A DNA stretch of 64,000 nt from Streptomyces griseoflavus (GTDB taxonomy: Bacteria; Actinomycetota; Actinomycetes; Streptomycetales; Streptomycetaceae): the NCBI RefSeq assembly GCF_014649995.1, contig NZ_BMUC01000009.1, forward strand, positions 114,094 to 178,093, in the 5' to 3' direction. Numbering within the stretch: position 1 is the stretch's first letter; every line of letters begins with the position of its first letter. Shown here in pieces: positions 51,761 through 58,397 of this stretch. A model generated the notes under the pieces. The model was given only the letters and a program-made list of their open reading frames with translations, did no database searches and was not told the origin of the DNA. The translations under genes were made by a program, and so were the position numbers.

Positions 51761-52581
51761 CCACCGCCGTCCGCGAAGCCCCCCACCACCGCAACACCGT
51801 CTGCGTGAAGCTGTACGGCTGCCAACTCCCCGACTGCCGAACCCGCTTCAACGAACGACGCCGCGCCATCAAAGCCGGAACCCAGCAGCCCGGCCGCATC
51901 CTCATCGACGCCAGCGAAGTCCGCGAACACATCCTGGCCCTTCAGGAACTCGGCATGAGCCTCACCGGAATCGCCCGACTCGCCGGCGTCCATCACCCCA
52001 CCGTCTGCGCCTTCGTGCACCCCCAGCCGTCCAAGCGCCGCGGCCGGCGACAGCAGACCACCCCCGAAACTGCCGCGAAGATCCTCTCCGTCAAGCCCTT
52101 GACCGTCATTGGCGCACTCAGGCGCATGCAGGCCCTCGCACACCTCGGATGGCCAGTCAGTCACGTGGCGCGGCGCGCAGGAATTTCACCACGCAGGGCA
52201 TGGGAACTGCGCCCCCACACCGTCATCTCCGTCGGTTTCGCCGAACGGATCGCCGTCGCCTACGAAGAACTCCGCGGCACCACAGCCGAAGACCACGGCG
52301 TCGAAGCCTGGAAAACGGCCCGCAGCCGCCAGCGCGCGGAAGCCAACCGGTGGCCCAACACCCACTACTGGGCCGACCGCATGGACGTCATCGACGACCC
52401 CCACTTCGAGCCCATGTACGGCGTCACAAAACGGGAAATCGTCGCCCAGGACGCGCACTGGGTCATGACCACCATCGGCCTCGACCGGGCCGCCGCAGCC
52501 GCCCGGCTCGGCGTGTCCAAGGCGTACATCGACCACGCCTTCCGCGACCACCCCCAGTACGCCGTGGAGGCCGCCGCATGA
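51757..52581 (+). CDS. Multi-HTH phage DNA-binding protein
   Basis: A 274-residue protein with at least three helix-turn-helix units: LGMSLTGIARLAGVHHPTV near 65, LGWPVSHVARRAGISPRRAW near 130 and LDRAAAAARLGVSKAYIDH near 245. An N-terminal CVKLYGCQLPDCRTR may bind metal. The repeated HTHs suggest binding to an extended DNA site, as a regulator or replication factor. GTG start overlapping the upstream stop. Confidence 0.65.
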   Translation: MTTAVREAPHHRNTVCVKLYGCQLPDCRTRFNERRRAIKAGTQQPGRILIDASEVREHILALQELGMSLTGIARLAGVHHPTVCAFVHPQPSKRRGRRQQTTPETAAKILSVKPLTVIGALRRMQALAHLGWPVSHVARRAGISPRRAWELRPHTVISVGFAERIAVAYEELRGTTAEDHGVEAWKTARSRQRAEANRWPNTHYWADRMDVIDDPHFEPMYGVTKREIVAQDAHWVMTTIGLDRAAAAARLGVSKAYIDHAFRDHPQYAVEAAA

Positions 52582-53003
52582 GCGCCCGCGCCGACATCAT
52601 CCGCCTCCTGCACGCCGGCCTCGGCAACAAGGCCATCGCCCGCCAAGTCCACGTCCGTCACCAGACCGTCGCCGCCATCCGCGCCGAACTCGGACTCCCC
52701 AACATCGTCCGACCCGCCACGGCCCCCTACAGCGAAGACGCGTTCTGGCAGCGTACCCAGCCCGTCGACGGCGGCCACCTCAACTGGACCGGCCACTACA
52801 ACTCCACCGGCGTGCCCTGCCTCCGCACCACCGAAGGCATGCACACCGCCTACCGCATCGCCTTCCGCATCCGCTGGCGCCGCGACCCCACCGGCCCCGT
52901 GAAGCCCGGCTGCGACATGGACCGCTGCGTCCACCCCGACCACGTCGAAGACCAGCCCATGCGGCAGCTCTACGCGGCCATCTTCGGGGAGGCCGCCGCA
53001 TGA
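52578..53003 (+). CDS. HTH-HNH-like fusion protein
   Basis: A 141-residue protein. Residues 1-45 form an HTH of the resolvase/transposase type (LLHAGLGNKAIARQVHVRHQTV). Residues 55-135 resemble the actinophage HNH domain: GGHLNWTGHYNSTG, then GCDMDRCVHPDHVED. The usual L-D-H catalytic His is replaced (CDMD), so nuclease activity is doubtful; the Cys/His zinc pattern remains. Its HTH is like those of the preceding protein. Confidence 0.6.
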   Translation: MSARADIIRLLHAGLGNKAIARQVHVRHQTVAAIRAELGLPNIVRPATAPYSEDAFWQRTQPVDGGHLNWTGHYNSTGVPCLRTTEGMHTAYRIAFRIRWRRDPTGPVKPGCDMDRCVHPDHVEDQPMRQLYAAIFGEAAA

Positions 53004-53245
53004 CCGGCCGCTACGCGTGGATGGACGCCGCCCTGTGCGCTCAGGCCGACCCGGACGAGTGGATCGACAACCTCGCCGGCGGCGGCAGCCGGACAGCCAA
53101 ACGCATCTGCGGACAGTGCCCCGTCCGGGTCGCCTGCACCGCCCACGCCGACCAGCTCGAGCAGCACGACGGCGCCAGCCTCCGCGGCATCTGGGGCGGA
53201 CACAGCCAAACCCAGCGACGACAGCAGCGGCAGACCGCGGCCTGA
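53000..53245 (+). CDS. WhiB-like iron-sulfur regulator
   Basis: An 81-residue WhiB-family protein. The four cluster cysteines are present as Cys13, Cys37, Cys40 and Cys46 (C-x23-C-x2-C-x5-C), followed by the turn GIWGG (63-67) and a basic Gln/Arg tail. WhiB proteins bind a [4Fe-4S] cluster and the primary sigma factor; phage versions can repress host whiB2-type genes and block superinfection. GTG/ATG overlap with the upstream gene; a terminator hairpin follows. Confidence 0.9.
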   Translation: MTGRYAWMDAALCAQADPDEWIDNLAGGGSRTAKRICGQCPVRVACTAHADQLEQHDGASLRGIWGGHSQTQRRQQRQTAA

Positions 53246-53258
53246 ACCACACGACAAA

Positions 53259-53280
53259 GGCCCCGCCACACGGCGGGGCC
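53259..53280. terminator. Terminator hairpin after the whiB-like gene
   Basis: GGCCCCGCC (53259-53267) pairs perfectly with GGCGGGGCC (53272-53280), loop ACAC. It lies between this gene and the convergent HTH gene and probably serves both. Confidence 0.7.
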
Positions 53281-53307
53281 CACGGAGGAGAGGAGGGGGA
53301 GATGCGA

Positions 53308-53571
53308 TCAGTCGTCGGAGTCGGCCGGCTTGCGACGGGGGACTCGCACGACGCGCTTCTTGGGCTCGCTGCCGGGCGCGATCTTCGCGACCCACTCGCG
53401 AGTGAAGCCGGTCAGCTTCGCCATGTGGGACGGCCCGAGACCGGCAGCGCGTCCTTCGACCAGGAGCTCCCGGAGCTCGGCGTCGGCGCGCTTGAAGGCG
53501 TCCTCGGCGCGGGTCCGCTTCTCGGCGGCGTCCTGAATCCTCTCGTCCAGCTCCTGGTCCATGTCGCACAT
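53308..53571 (-). CDS. Small HTH protein on the opposite strand
   Basis: An 87-residue protein: acidic coiled helix (QELDERIQDAAEKRTRAEDA), then an HTH-like LGPSHMAKLTGFTREWVAKI and a basic end (KKRVVRVPRRK). The layout is that of short actinobacterial phage regulators. It is the only minus-strand gene between 41.8 kb and the right edge, so it is probably expressed on its own, possibly from the prophage. Start uncertain: ATG 53571 or 53562; no strong ribosome site. Confidence 0.55.
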   Translation of the reverse strand: MCDMDQELDERIQDAAEKRTRAEDAFKRADAELRELLVEGRAAGLGPSHMAKLTGFTREWVAKIAPGSEPKKRVVRVPRRKPADSDD

Positions 53572-53647
53572 GGTGACACACCAATCCGTGGTCGCGCTAC
53601 GCCGACGCGCATTGTGAACGCGGACCGCGAACGCTATTCTCATACTC

Positions 53648-54214
53648 ATGACAGCGGAGATCTCGCCTGTGCCCAACAGGCGTACCGAGACGCGCCACGC
53701 CACACCAGGAAACACCTGCAATCACTTCCAGAAGTACGGGATGACCTGCGACGACTTCGACAGGCTGCTCGCCCGTGCGGCTGGCCGGTGCGAGCTGTGC
53801 GAGACGCCCGAGGGGGAAACGCCACGCGGCGCTCTCGTCATCGATCACTTCCAGGGCGATGGCCTGTTCTTCGTCCGCGGACTGATCTGCGACCGCTGCA
53901 ACTCGGTCATGTCGCGGCACGACAGGTCTGCCGCATGGGGGCCCGCCTCACTGCCCTGGGCGGACAAGGCGCGGGCATACCACCTTGCCGCGTTCGAGCA
54001 GCCCACACCGGAAGAGTTCGAGCAGGCCGATCGGTACATAGCGTCGCGCCGGACCTACAACGTCAAGGACCGGCACTACATCCCGGTCGCACCGCGGGCG
54101 GCGCTCGTCGTCCGGCTGGACCGGTCGATGACGGAGGCCGCCAGAAAGCTGCGCCGCCACCTCACCGACAGGCAGAGGGCACGGCTCATCGAGCTCCTTT
54201 CGAGGCCCCTGTAG
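53648..54214 (+). CDS. Recombination endonuclease VII
   Basis: A 188-residue protein with the T4 endonuclease VII-type zinc/His-Me finger: Cys48/Cys51 (CELCETP), DH at 66-67 in ALVIDHFQGD, and Cys81/Cys84-Asn85 in GLICDRCNSVM. Endo VII resolves branched DNA before packaging. The C-terminal half is helical and less conserved. ATG 53648 begins 76 bases from the divergent HTH gene. Confidence 0.85.
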   Translation: MTAEISPVPNRRTETRHATPGNTCNHFQKYGMTCDDFDRLLARAAGRCELCETPEGETPRGALVIDHFQGDGLFFVRGLICDRCNSVMSRHDRSAAWGPASLPWADKARAYHLAAFEQPTPEEFEQADRYIASRRTYNVKDRHYIPVAPRAALVVRLDRSMTEAARKLRRHLTDRQRARLIELLSRPL

Positions 54215-54287
54215 CGCCCCGGAAACCGCCGTGAGGGCTCAACTGCCCCGAGCCCCCTGACCAGCACTCATTGAAGGACAACTACCA

Positions 54288-55337
54288 ATGGCCCGCGGAC
54301 ACGGACGCATCCTCACGAGCATCTGGGACGACGACGACTTCCTCGACCTCGAGGAGAGGCAGCAGCGGCTCTACCTGTTCCTTATCTCGCAGCCGAACCT
54401 GAACCACGCTGGCCTGCTCGACCTCACGCTGCGCCGCTGGTCCCGCAAGGCCCGCGGCCTCACCTCGGCCGAGCTGGAGAAGCTCCTCCAGGACTTGGAG
54501 ACGGCCCGCTTCATCGTCATGGACGAGGACACCGAGGAACTCCTCATCCGATCCTTCGTCCGCAACGACGGCGTCTGGAAGCAGCCGAAGGTCATGGGCG
54601 CCATGGTGTCCGGCGCCCTCGAGATCTCCTCTCGCCGACTGCGGCACGCGCTCCTCGCCGAGGTGGACCGCATCCCGCTCGACGAACTCAGCGACGAGCC
54701 GGGCGCCCGCGGGGTGTCCATCCGCCAGCAGGTGGCCGAGCACATCGAGGTCCTGCGCAAGGCGTTCGGCAACCCTCCGCCCGACCCGAATGGAAGGGGT
54801 TACGGAACCCCCTCCGAACCCCCTTCGGGAACCCCCTCCGATACCCCTCCGCAACCCCCTGCCGAGGGGGGTCCGGAAGCCTCTACGCGCGGGCGCGCGC
54901 CCGCGTCACGCGCGCATTCCCCTGCCCCTGCCCCTGCCCCTGCCCCCACCAATGTTTCGGCTGAGGTCGGGGAGCAGCAGCAGTTCGGCGTCGCCGATGC
55001 CGACTCCGTCGGCGCACCTGACGGTGCGAACGATGAGGGCAAGCCAGTCACAGCGCAGACGATCGTCGGCGAGTGGCTCGACCGGATGAACAAGCGCCCC
55101 CCCAAGGCCGTCATCGGCCAGGTCTCCGCACAGATCAAGAAGCTCCTCGACGAAGGCATTGCCCCCGACGACATCCGCGGCGGCCTCGCCATCTGGATGA
55201 CCAAGGCCTACGCCCCGTCGGCGATCCCCAGCTTCGTGAACCAAGCCATGAACACCAAGCCGGCCCAGCAGGGCCCGCCCACCGCACCCCGCGACATGAC
55301 CGCAGAGGAGAAGAAGAGTGCCCTCCGAATCGCCTGA
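54288..55337 (+). CDS. Phage replication initiator protein
   Basis: A 349-residue protein. Residues 1-130 form a winged-helix domain (RILTSIWDDDDFLDLEERQQRLYLFL in part; LIRSFVRNDGVWKQPKVM) of the type seen in phage and plasmid replication initiators. A disordered Pro/Ala-rich linker spans about 165-225, and a C-terminal helical domain (IVGEWLDRMNKRPP; GLAIWMTKAYAPSAIPSFVNQ) resembles DnaD/DnaT-type helicase-recruiting modules. It directly precedes DnaC-like and DnaB genes. Its linker-coding DNA contains iteron-like repeats, as in lambda O. ATG 54288; GAAGGAC upstream. Confidence 0.75.
   Translation: MARGHGRILTSIWDDDDFLDLEERQQRLYLFLISQPNLNHAGLLDLTLRRWSRKARGLTSAELEKLLQDLETARFIVMDEDTEELLIRSFVRNDGVWKQPKVMGAMVSGALEISSRRLRHALLAEVDRIPLDELSDEPGARGVSIRQQVAEHIEVLRKAFGNPPPDPNGRGYGTPSEPPSGTPSDTPPQPPAEGGPEASTRGRAPASRAHSPAPAPAPAPTNVSAEVGEQQQFGVADADSVGAPDGANDEGKPVTAQTIVGEWLDRMNKRPPKAVIGQVSAQIKKLLDEGIAPDDIRGGLAIWMTKAYAPSAIPSFVNQAMNTKPAQQGPPTAPRDMTAEEKKSALRIA
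54806..54864. repeat. Iteron array in the initiator gene (candidate phage origin)
   Basis: Five near-identical 11-bp units AACCCCCTCCG at 54806, 54817, 54830, 54841 and 54853, with spacers of 0, 2, 0 and 1 base. Inverted versions flank them (GGAAGGGGTTACGG at 54792-54805; AGGGGGGTCCGG at 54865-54876). Because 11 is not a multiple of 3, the copies fall in different reading frames, so the repetition is not caused by a protein repeat. Confidence 0.7.
54888..54905. repeat. 18-bp perfect palindrome beside the iterons
   Basis: CGCGGGCGCGCGCCCGCG reads the same on both strands. It lies 24 bases after the last iteron, within the initiator gene, and is followed by four CCCCTG hexamers at 54919-54942. 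Confidence 0.75.
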
Positions 55338-55938
55338 CGAGCTCAGCCCGCGCGAGTCGTTCCTGTTGGAGCGTTCGTCGATCGCGCTCAACCGGTTCGA
55401 TGACGAGACGCCGGACATCTACCGCCGGCCGATCGAGCTGCCGCAGCAGGTACACGACTGGATTGCCGGCTGGGGCGGGTACAGCCTGTTCCTCACCGGT
55501 GCGATCGGCGTCGGGAAGACCCACACCGCCTGGAAGACGTGCCGCCGCTGGCTCGAGGCCCAGTACGGGCCGGGGCACCCGTGGCAGGGCTCCCCGGTCA
55601 TCAGAATGTTCCGGTCGACGGCCCTGTTCGACGCGCTGCGGCCGAACGCCCCGGAGGGGGACGGCCGGGCGCTGGTCAAGAAGCTGCAGCAGGTCGACCT
55701 GTTGTTCGTCGACGACCTTGCCGCGGCCAAGGCCAACGAGTGGACGCAGGAGCGGCTGTTCGAGATTTTCGACGAGCGGTACATCCGCCGCCGCCCCGTG
55801 ATCATCACGTGCGATGTGCTGCCGAACCAGCTGTCCGACGTGACCGGGCCGCGGGTTGCTTCCCGGCTGGCGGAGATGTGCGGGAACAGCATCGTCCTCC
55901 TCGAGGGCCCCGACCGCCGGCAGGGGAGGGCGGCGTGA
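55318..55938 (+). CDS. DnaC-like helicase loader ATPase
   Basis: A 206-residue AAA+ ATPase of the DnaC/IstB type: Walker A TGAIGVGKT (residues 60-68), Walker B DLLFVDDL (127-134), sensor-1-like PVIITCDV near 158 and a late Arg-rich SRLAEM segment. It would load the DnaB helicase encoded two genes downstream onto the origin. GTG 55318 overlaps the initiator gene by 20 bases. Confidence 0.88.
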   Translation: MPSESPDELSPRESFLLERSSIALNRFDDETPDIYRRPIELPQQVHDWIAGWGGYSLFLTGAIGVGKTHTAWKTCRRWLEAQYGPGHPWQGSPVIRMFRSTALFDALRPNAPEGDGRALVKKLQQVDLLFVDDLAAAKANEWTQERLFEIFDERYIRRRPVIITCDVLPNQLSDVTGPRVASRLAEMCGNSIVLLEGPDRRQGRAA

Positions 55939-56177
55939 GCTACCCGCCCGCTGACGACCGTCTGCGCCACCTCCTCGCGCAGCGGATCAACTGCCACGTC
56001 GACACCTGGAAGCTCGCGTTCTTCATCGCCGGATGCATCGTCGACGACCTCGACATCCGCGACGAACTCGACCGCATCGCCGCCGCGCACGCCGCTGGCC
56101 AGCCGTGCGGCGACCGCAACTGCCGCGCCTGCTTCACCGCCCAGTTCACCAACCCCAGCCAGGAGAACCCCACGTGA
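55935..56177 (+). CDS. Small zinc-binding-type phage protein
   Basis: An 80-residue helical protein (RLRHLLAQRINCHVDTWKL; FFIAGCIVDDLD) with a C-terminal CGDRNCRACF cluster, possibly metal-binding. It lies between loader and helicase with 4-bp overlaps on both sides, so it may take part in replication. No family recognised. Confidence 0.55.
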   Translation: MSYPPADDRLRHLLAQRINCHVDTWKLAFFIAGCIVDDLDIRDELDRIAAAHAAGQPCGDRNCRACFTAQFTNPSQENPT

Positions 56178-57538
56178 GCACCGACACCGACGTGTGGGGC
56201 CCGGACGAGGCCGCCGCGCTCTCCCCGACCGGCAACGTGGAAGCCGAGCGCGTCCTCGCCGCGACCGCCATGGCCGACCCCGCCTGCGTCGACGACATGG
56301 CCAGCAAGGGCTTCGACCCCGCGGACATCGGCGACGAGCGGTACCGCATGATCTGGTACGCCGTCGAAGACCTCGCCGGAACCCTGTCCGCGTCGACGAT
56401 CCGCTGGCAGGCCGTCGCCCGCAAGCTCGAGGTGTGGCACGCCGAAGGCCGCATGACCGTCCGACCGTTCACCGAGAATGAGCTCGGCGACCTGTACATG
56501 GCCGCGAACCCGGGAGCCGCCGAGTACTGGGCGAACGAGGTCACCCGCGGGGCGATCGCCGCCCGCGGTCGAGCGTTGAGCGCCAACATGCACGTCCGGT
56601 TCAGCAACCCCGCGTTTGACCCGGACCGGGACCTGTCCGCGATCCAGGCCGAGATCGACAATCTGGCCAAGCCTGTCGGCCAGTCCCACATGGTCGACCT
56701 CGGCGCCCTGCTGCCCGACGTGATCGACCAGGCGACGACGAAGCCGTCCATCGAGGACCGGGTGCCGACCGGCTTCATCGACCTGGACCACACCCTGTCC
56801 GGCGGGTGGGCGCCCGGTCAGCTCGTCGTTGTTGCCGCCCGGCCTGCGATGGGCAAGACGACGCTGGCCGCCGGGTTCGCCCGCGCCGCCGCCCTCACGA
56901 ACGGCATCCCGACGGCGATCTGGTCGCTCGAGATGAGCAACACCGAACTCGCCACGACGATCCTGTGCGGCGAGGTGAAGATCGCCCTGCATCACGTCAA
57001 GCAGGGCATCGTCGACGACACGGCTGTGGCCCGCGCTGCGGCACGGCTGCCGGAGATGGCGTCGGCCCCGTTGAAGATCGACGACAACGCGTACCTGACG
57101 CTGCCTGGCCTGCGTGCCGCGATCCGCAACCTGGTCCGCACCTTCGGTCTCAAGGTCGTCATCGTCGACTACCTGCAGCTGATGCAGGCGCCGCCCGCCG
57201 AGTCCCGGCAGGTCGCCGTGTCGATGATCTCCCGCAACCTCAAGGTGATGGCCAAGGAGTTCGGCATCACGATCATCGTGCTCGCCCAGCTCAACCGCGG
57301 CCCGGAGCAGCGCCAGGACAAGATCCCCATGGTGTCGGACCTGCGCGAGTCCGGTGCGATCGAGCAGGACGCGGACATCGTCATCCTGCTGCACCGGCCC
57401 GACGTGTACGAGCGGGAGAGCCCTCGAGCCGGTGAGGCCGACGTCATCGTCGGCAAACACCGCGGTGGGCCGATGGCCACCGTCACCGTCGCATTTCAGG
57501 GACATTATGCTCGTTTCGTAGATATGGCCGAATCGTGA
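56174..57538 (+). CDS. dnaB: Replicative DNA helicase (DnaB-type)
   Basis: A 454-residue hexameric helicase. The N-terminal DnaB domain (VEAERVLAATAMAD; AANPGAAEYWANEV) is followed by the RecA-like motor: GFIDLDHTLSGGW, Walker A ARPAMGKTT (222-230), IWSLEMSN, Walker B VVIVDYLQLM near 335, and RESGAIEQDADIVILLHRP (short form GAIEQDADIVILLHR). It unwinds DNA at the phage fork. GTG start; its stop overlaps the downstream HNH gene. Confidence 0.93.
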   Translation: MSTDTDVWGPDEAAALSPTGNVEAERVLAATAMADPACVDDMASKGFDPADIGDERYRMIWYAVEDLAGTLSASTIRWQAVARKLEVWHAEGRMTVRPFTENELGDLYMAANPGAAEYWANEVTRGAIAARGRALSANMHVRFSNPAFDPDRDLSAIQAEIDNLAKPVGQSHMVDLGALLPDVIDQATTKPSIEDRVPTGFIDLDHTLSGGWAPGQLVVVAARPAMGKTTLAAGFARAAALTNGIPTAIWSLEMSNTELATTILCGEVKIALHHVKQGIVDDTAVARAAARLPEMASAPLKIDDNAYLTLPGLRAAIRNLVRTFGLKVVIVDYLQLMQAPPAESRQVAVSMISRNLKVMAKEFGITIIVLAQLNRGPEQRQDKIPMVSDLRESGAIEQDADIVILLHRPDVYERESPRAGEADVIVGKHRGGPMATVTVAFQGHYARFVDMAES

Positions 57539-58128
57539 ATTCCGCCGCTGCGCCGGACGGGCGCCGCTGCGTCGAGTGCGACTCGACCAACTACTACGCA
57601 CGGGGCCGCTGTCAGACCTGCTACGGGCGCTACCGCCGACGGCTGAAGCGAACCGGCGAGTTCACTCTGCTGCTGGTCCACGGTTCCCCGCTGCAGCGAC
57701 TGATGGAGCGGACGAAGTCTGGCCCCGACGGCTGCCTGCTCTTCACCGGAACTCTGAGCAACACCGGTTACGGACAGATATCCGTCGGCGGCACGCCGAC
57801 GCTGGCCCACCGTGCGATGTACGAGCTCACCGTCGGCCTGATACCCGAGGGCATGTTCCTCGACCACACCTGCCACAACAGGGACGCCTCCTGCGCGGGT
57901 GGCTACACCTGCCAGCACCGGCGGTGCGTCAACGTCGCCCATCTCGAGCCCGTGACCGGCGCGGAGAACACCCGCCGCGGCAAGGGCTGGGCGATCAACG
58001 GGACCAAGACGCATTGCCCGCAGGGCCACCCCTACGACGACGAGAACACCCACGTCTACGACGGCCGGCGGTACTGCCGTGCCTGCAACCGCGCGATCAA
58101 GAACCGGGCGCGCAAGGAGGCTTCCTGA
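57535..58128 (+). CDS. HNH endonuclease with N-terminal zinc ribbon
   Basis: A 197-residue HNH nuclease. N-terminal CVECDSTNYYARGRCQTCYG is a zinc ribbon (four Cys). The catalytic block FLDHTCHNRDASC is followed, after an insertion, by CQHRRCVNVAHLEPV, and the C-terminal half repeats the zinc pattern (CPQGHPYDDENT; CRACNRA). It resembles the HNH protein at 43781 and may be a homing nuclease inserted beside dnaB. Confidence 0.85.
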   Translation: MNSAAAPDGRRCVECDSTNYYARGRCQTCYGRYRRRLKRTGEFTLLLVHGSPLQRLMERTKSGPDGCLLFTGTLSNTGYGQISVGGTPTLAHRAMYELTVGLIPEGMFLDHTCHNRDASCAGGYTCQHRRCVNVAHLEPVTGAENTRRGKGWAINGTKTHCPQGHPYDDENTHVYDGRRYCRACNRAIKNRARKEAS

Positions 58129-58397
58129 TGACCGAGCCCACCGCTGAAGACATCGCGGCCCTCCGTGAGCAGGGCGACCTCAAGGGCTACCTGCTCGCCC
58201 TTGCCGGCCGCACCCCCGCCAAGCCGAAGCCCACCCTCTCCGCGGTCCCGGACCCGGGCTACCGGATTGCGCACGTGGGCGGTTGGCCGCTCGGTACGGC
58301 CGCCACGGGCCCGACTCCGCCGCCGGGTGTGTGCACCTGTGCCAAGTGCGGCGGCAACCCCAACAGCCACACCACCCACCGAGAGGACGCCGCCTGA
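58128..58397 (+). CDS. Hypothetical phage protein with CxxC end
   Basis: An 89-residue protein: helical start (AEDIAALREQGDLKGYLLAL), Pro-rich linker and a C-terminal CTCAKCGG-x5-HTTH that could hold zinc. Start and stop share bases with both neighbours. Unknown function. Confidence 0.5.
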   Translation: MTEPTAEDIAALREQGDLKGYLLALAGRTPAKPKPTLSAVPDPGYRIAHVGGWPLGTAATGPTPPPGVCTCAKCGGNPNSHTTHREDAA

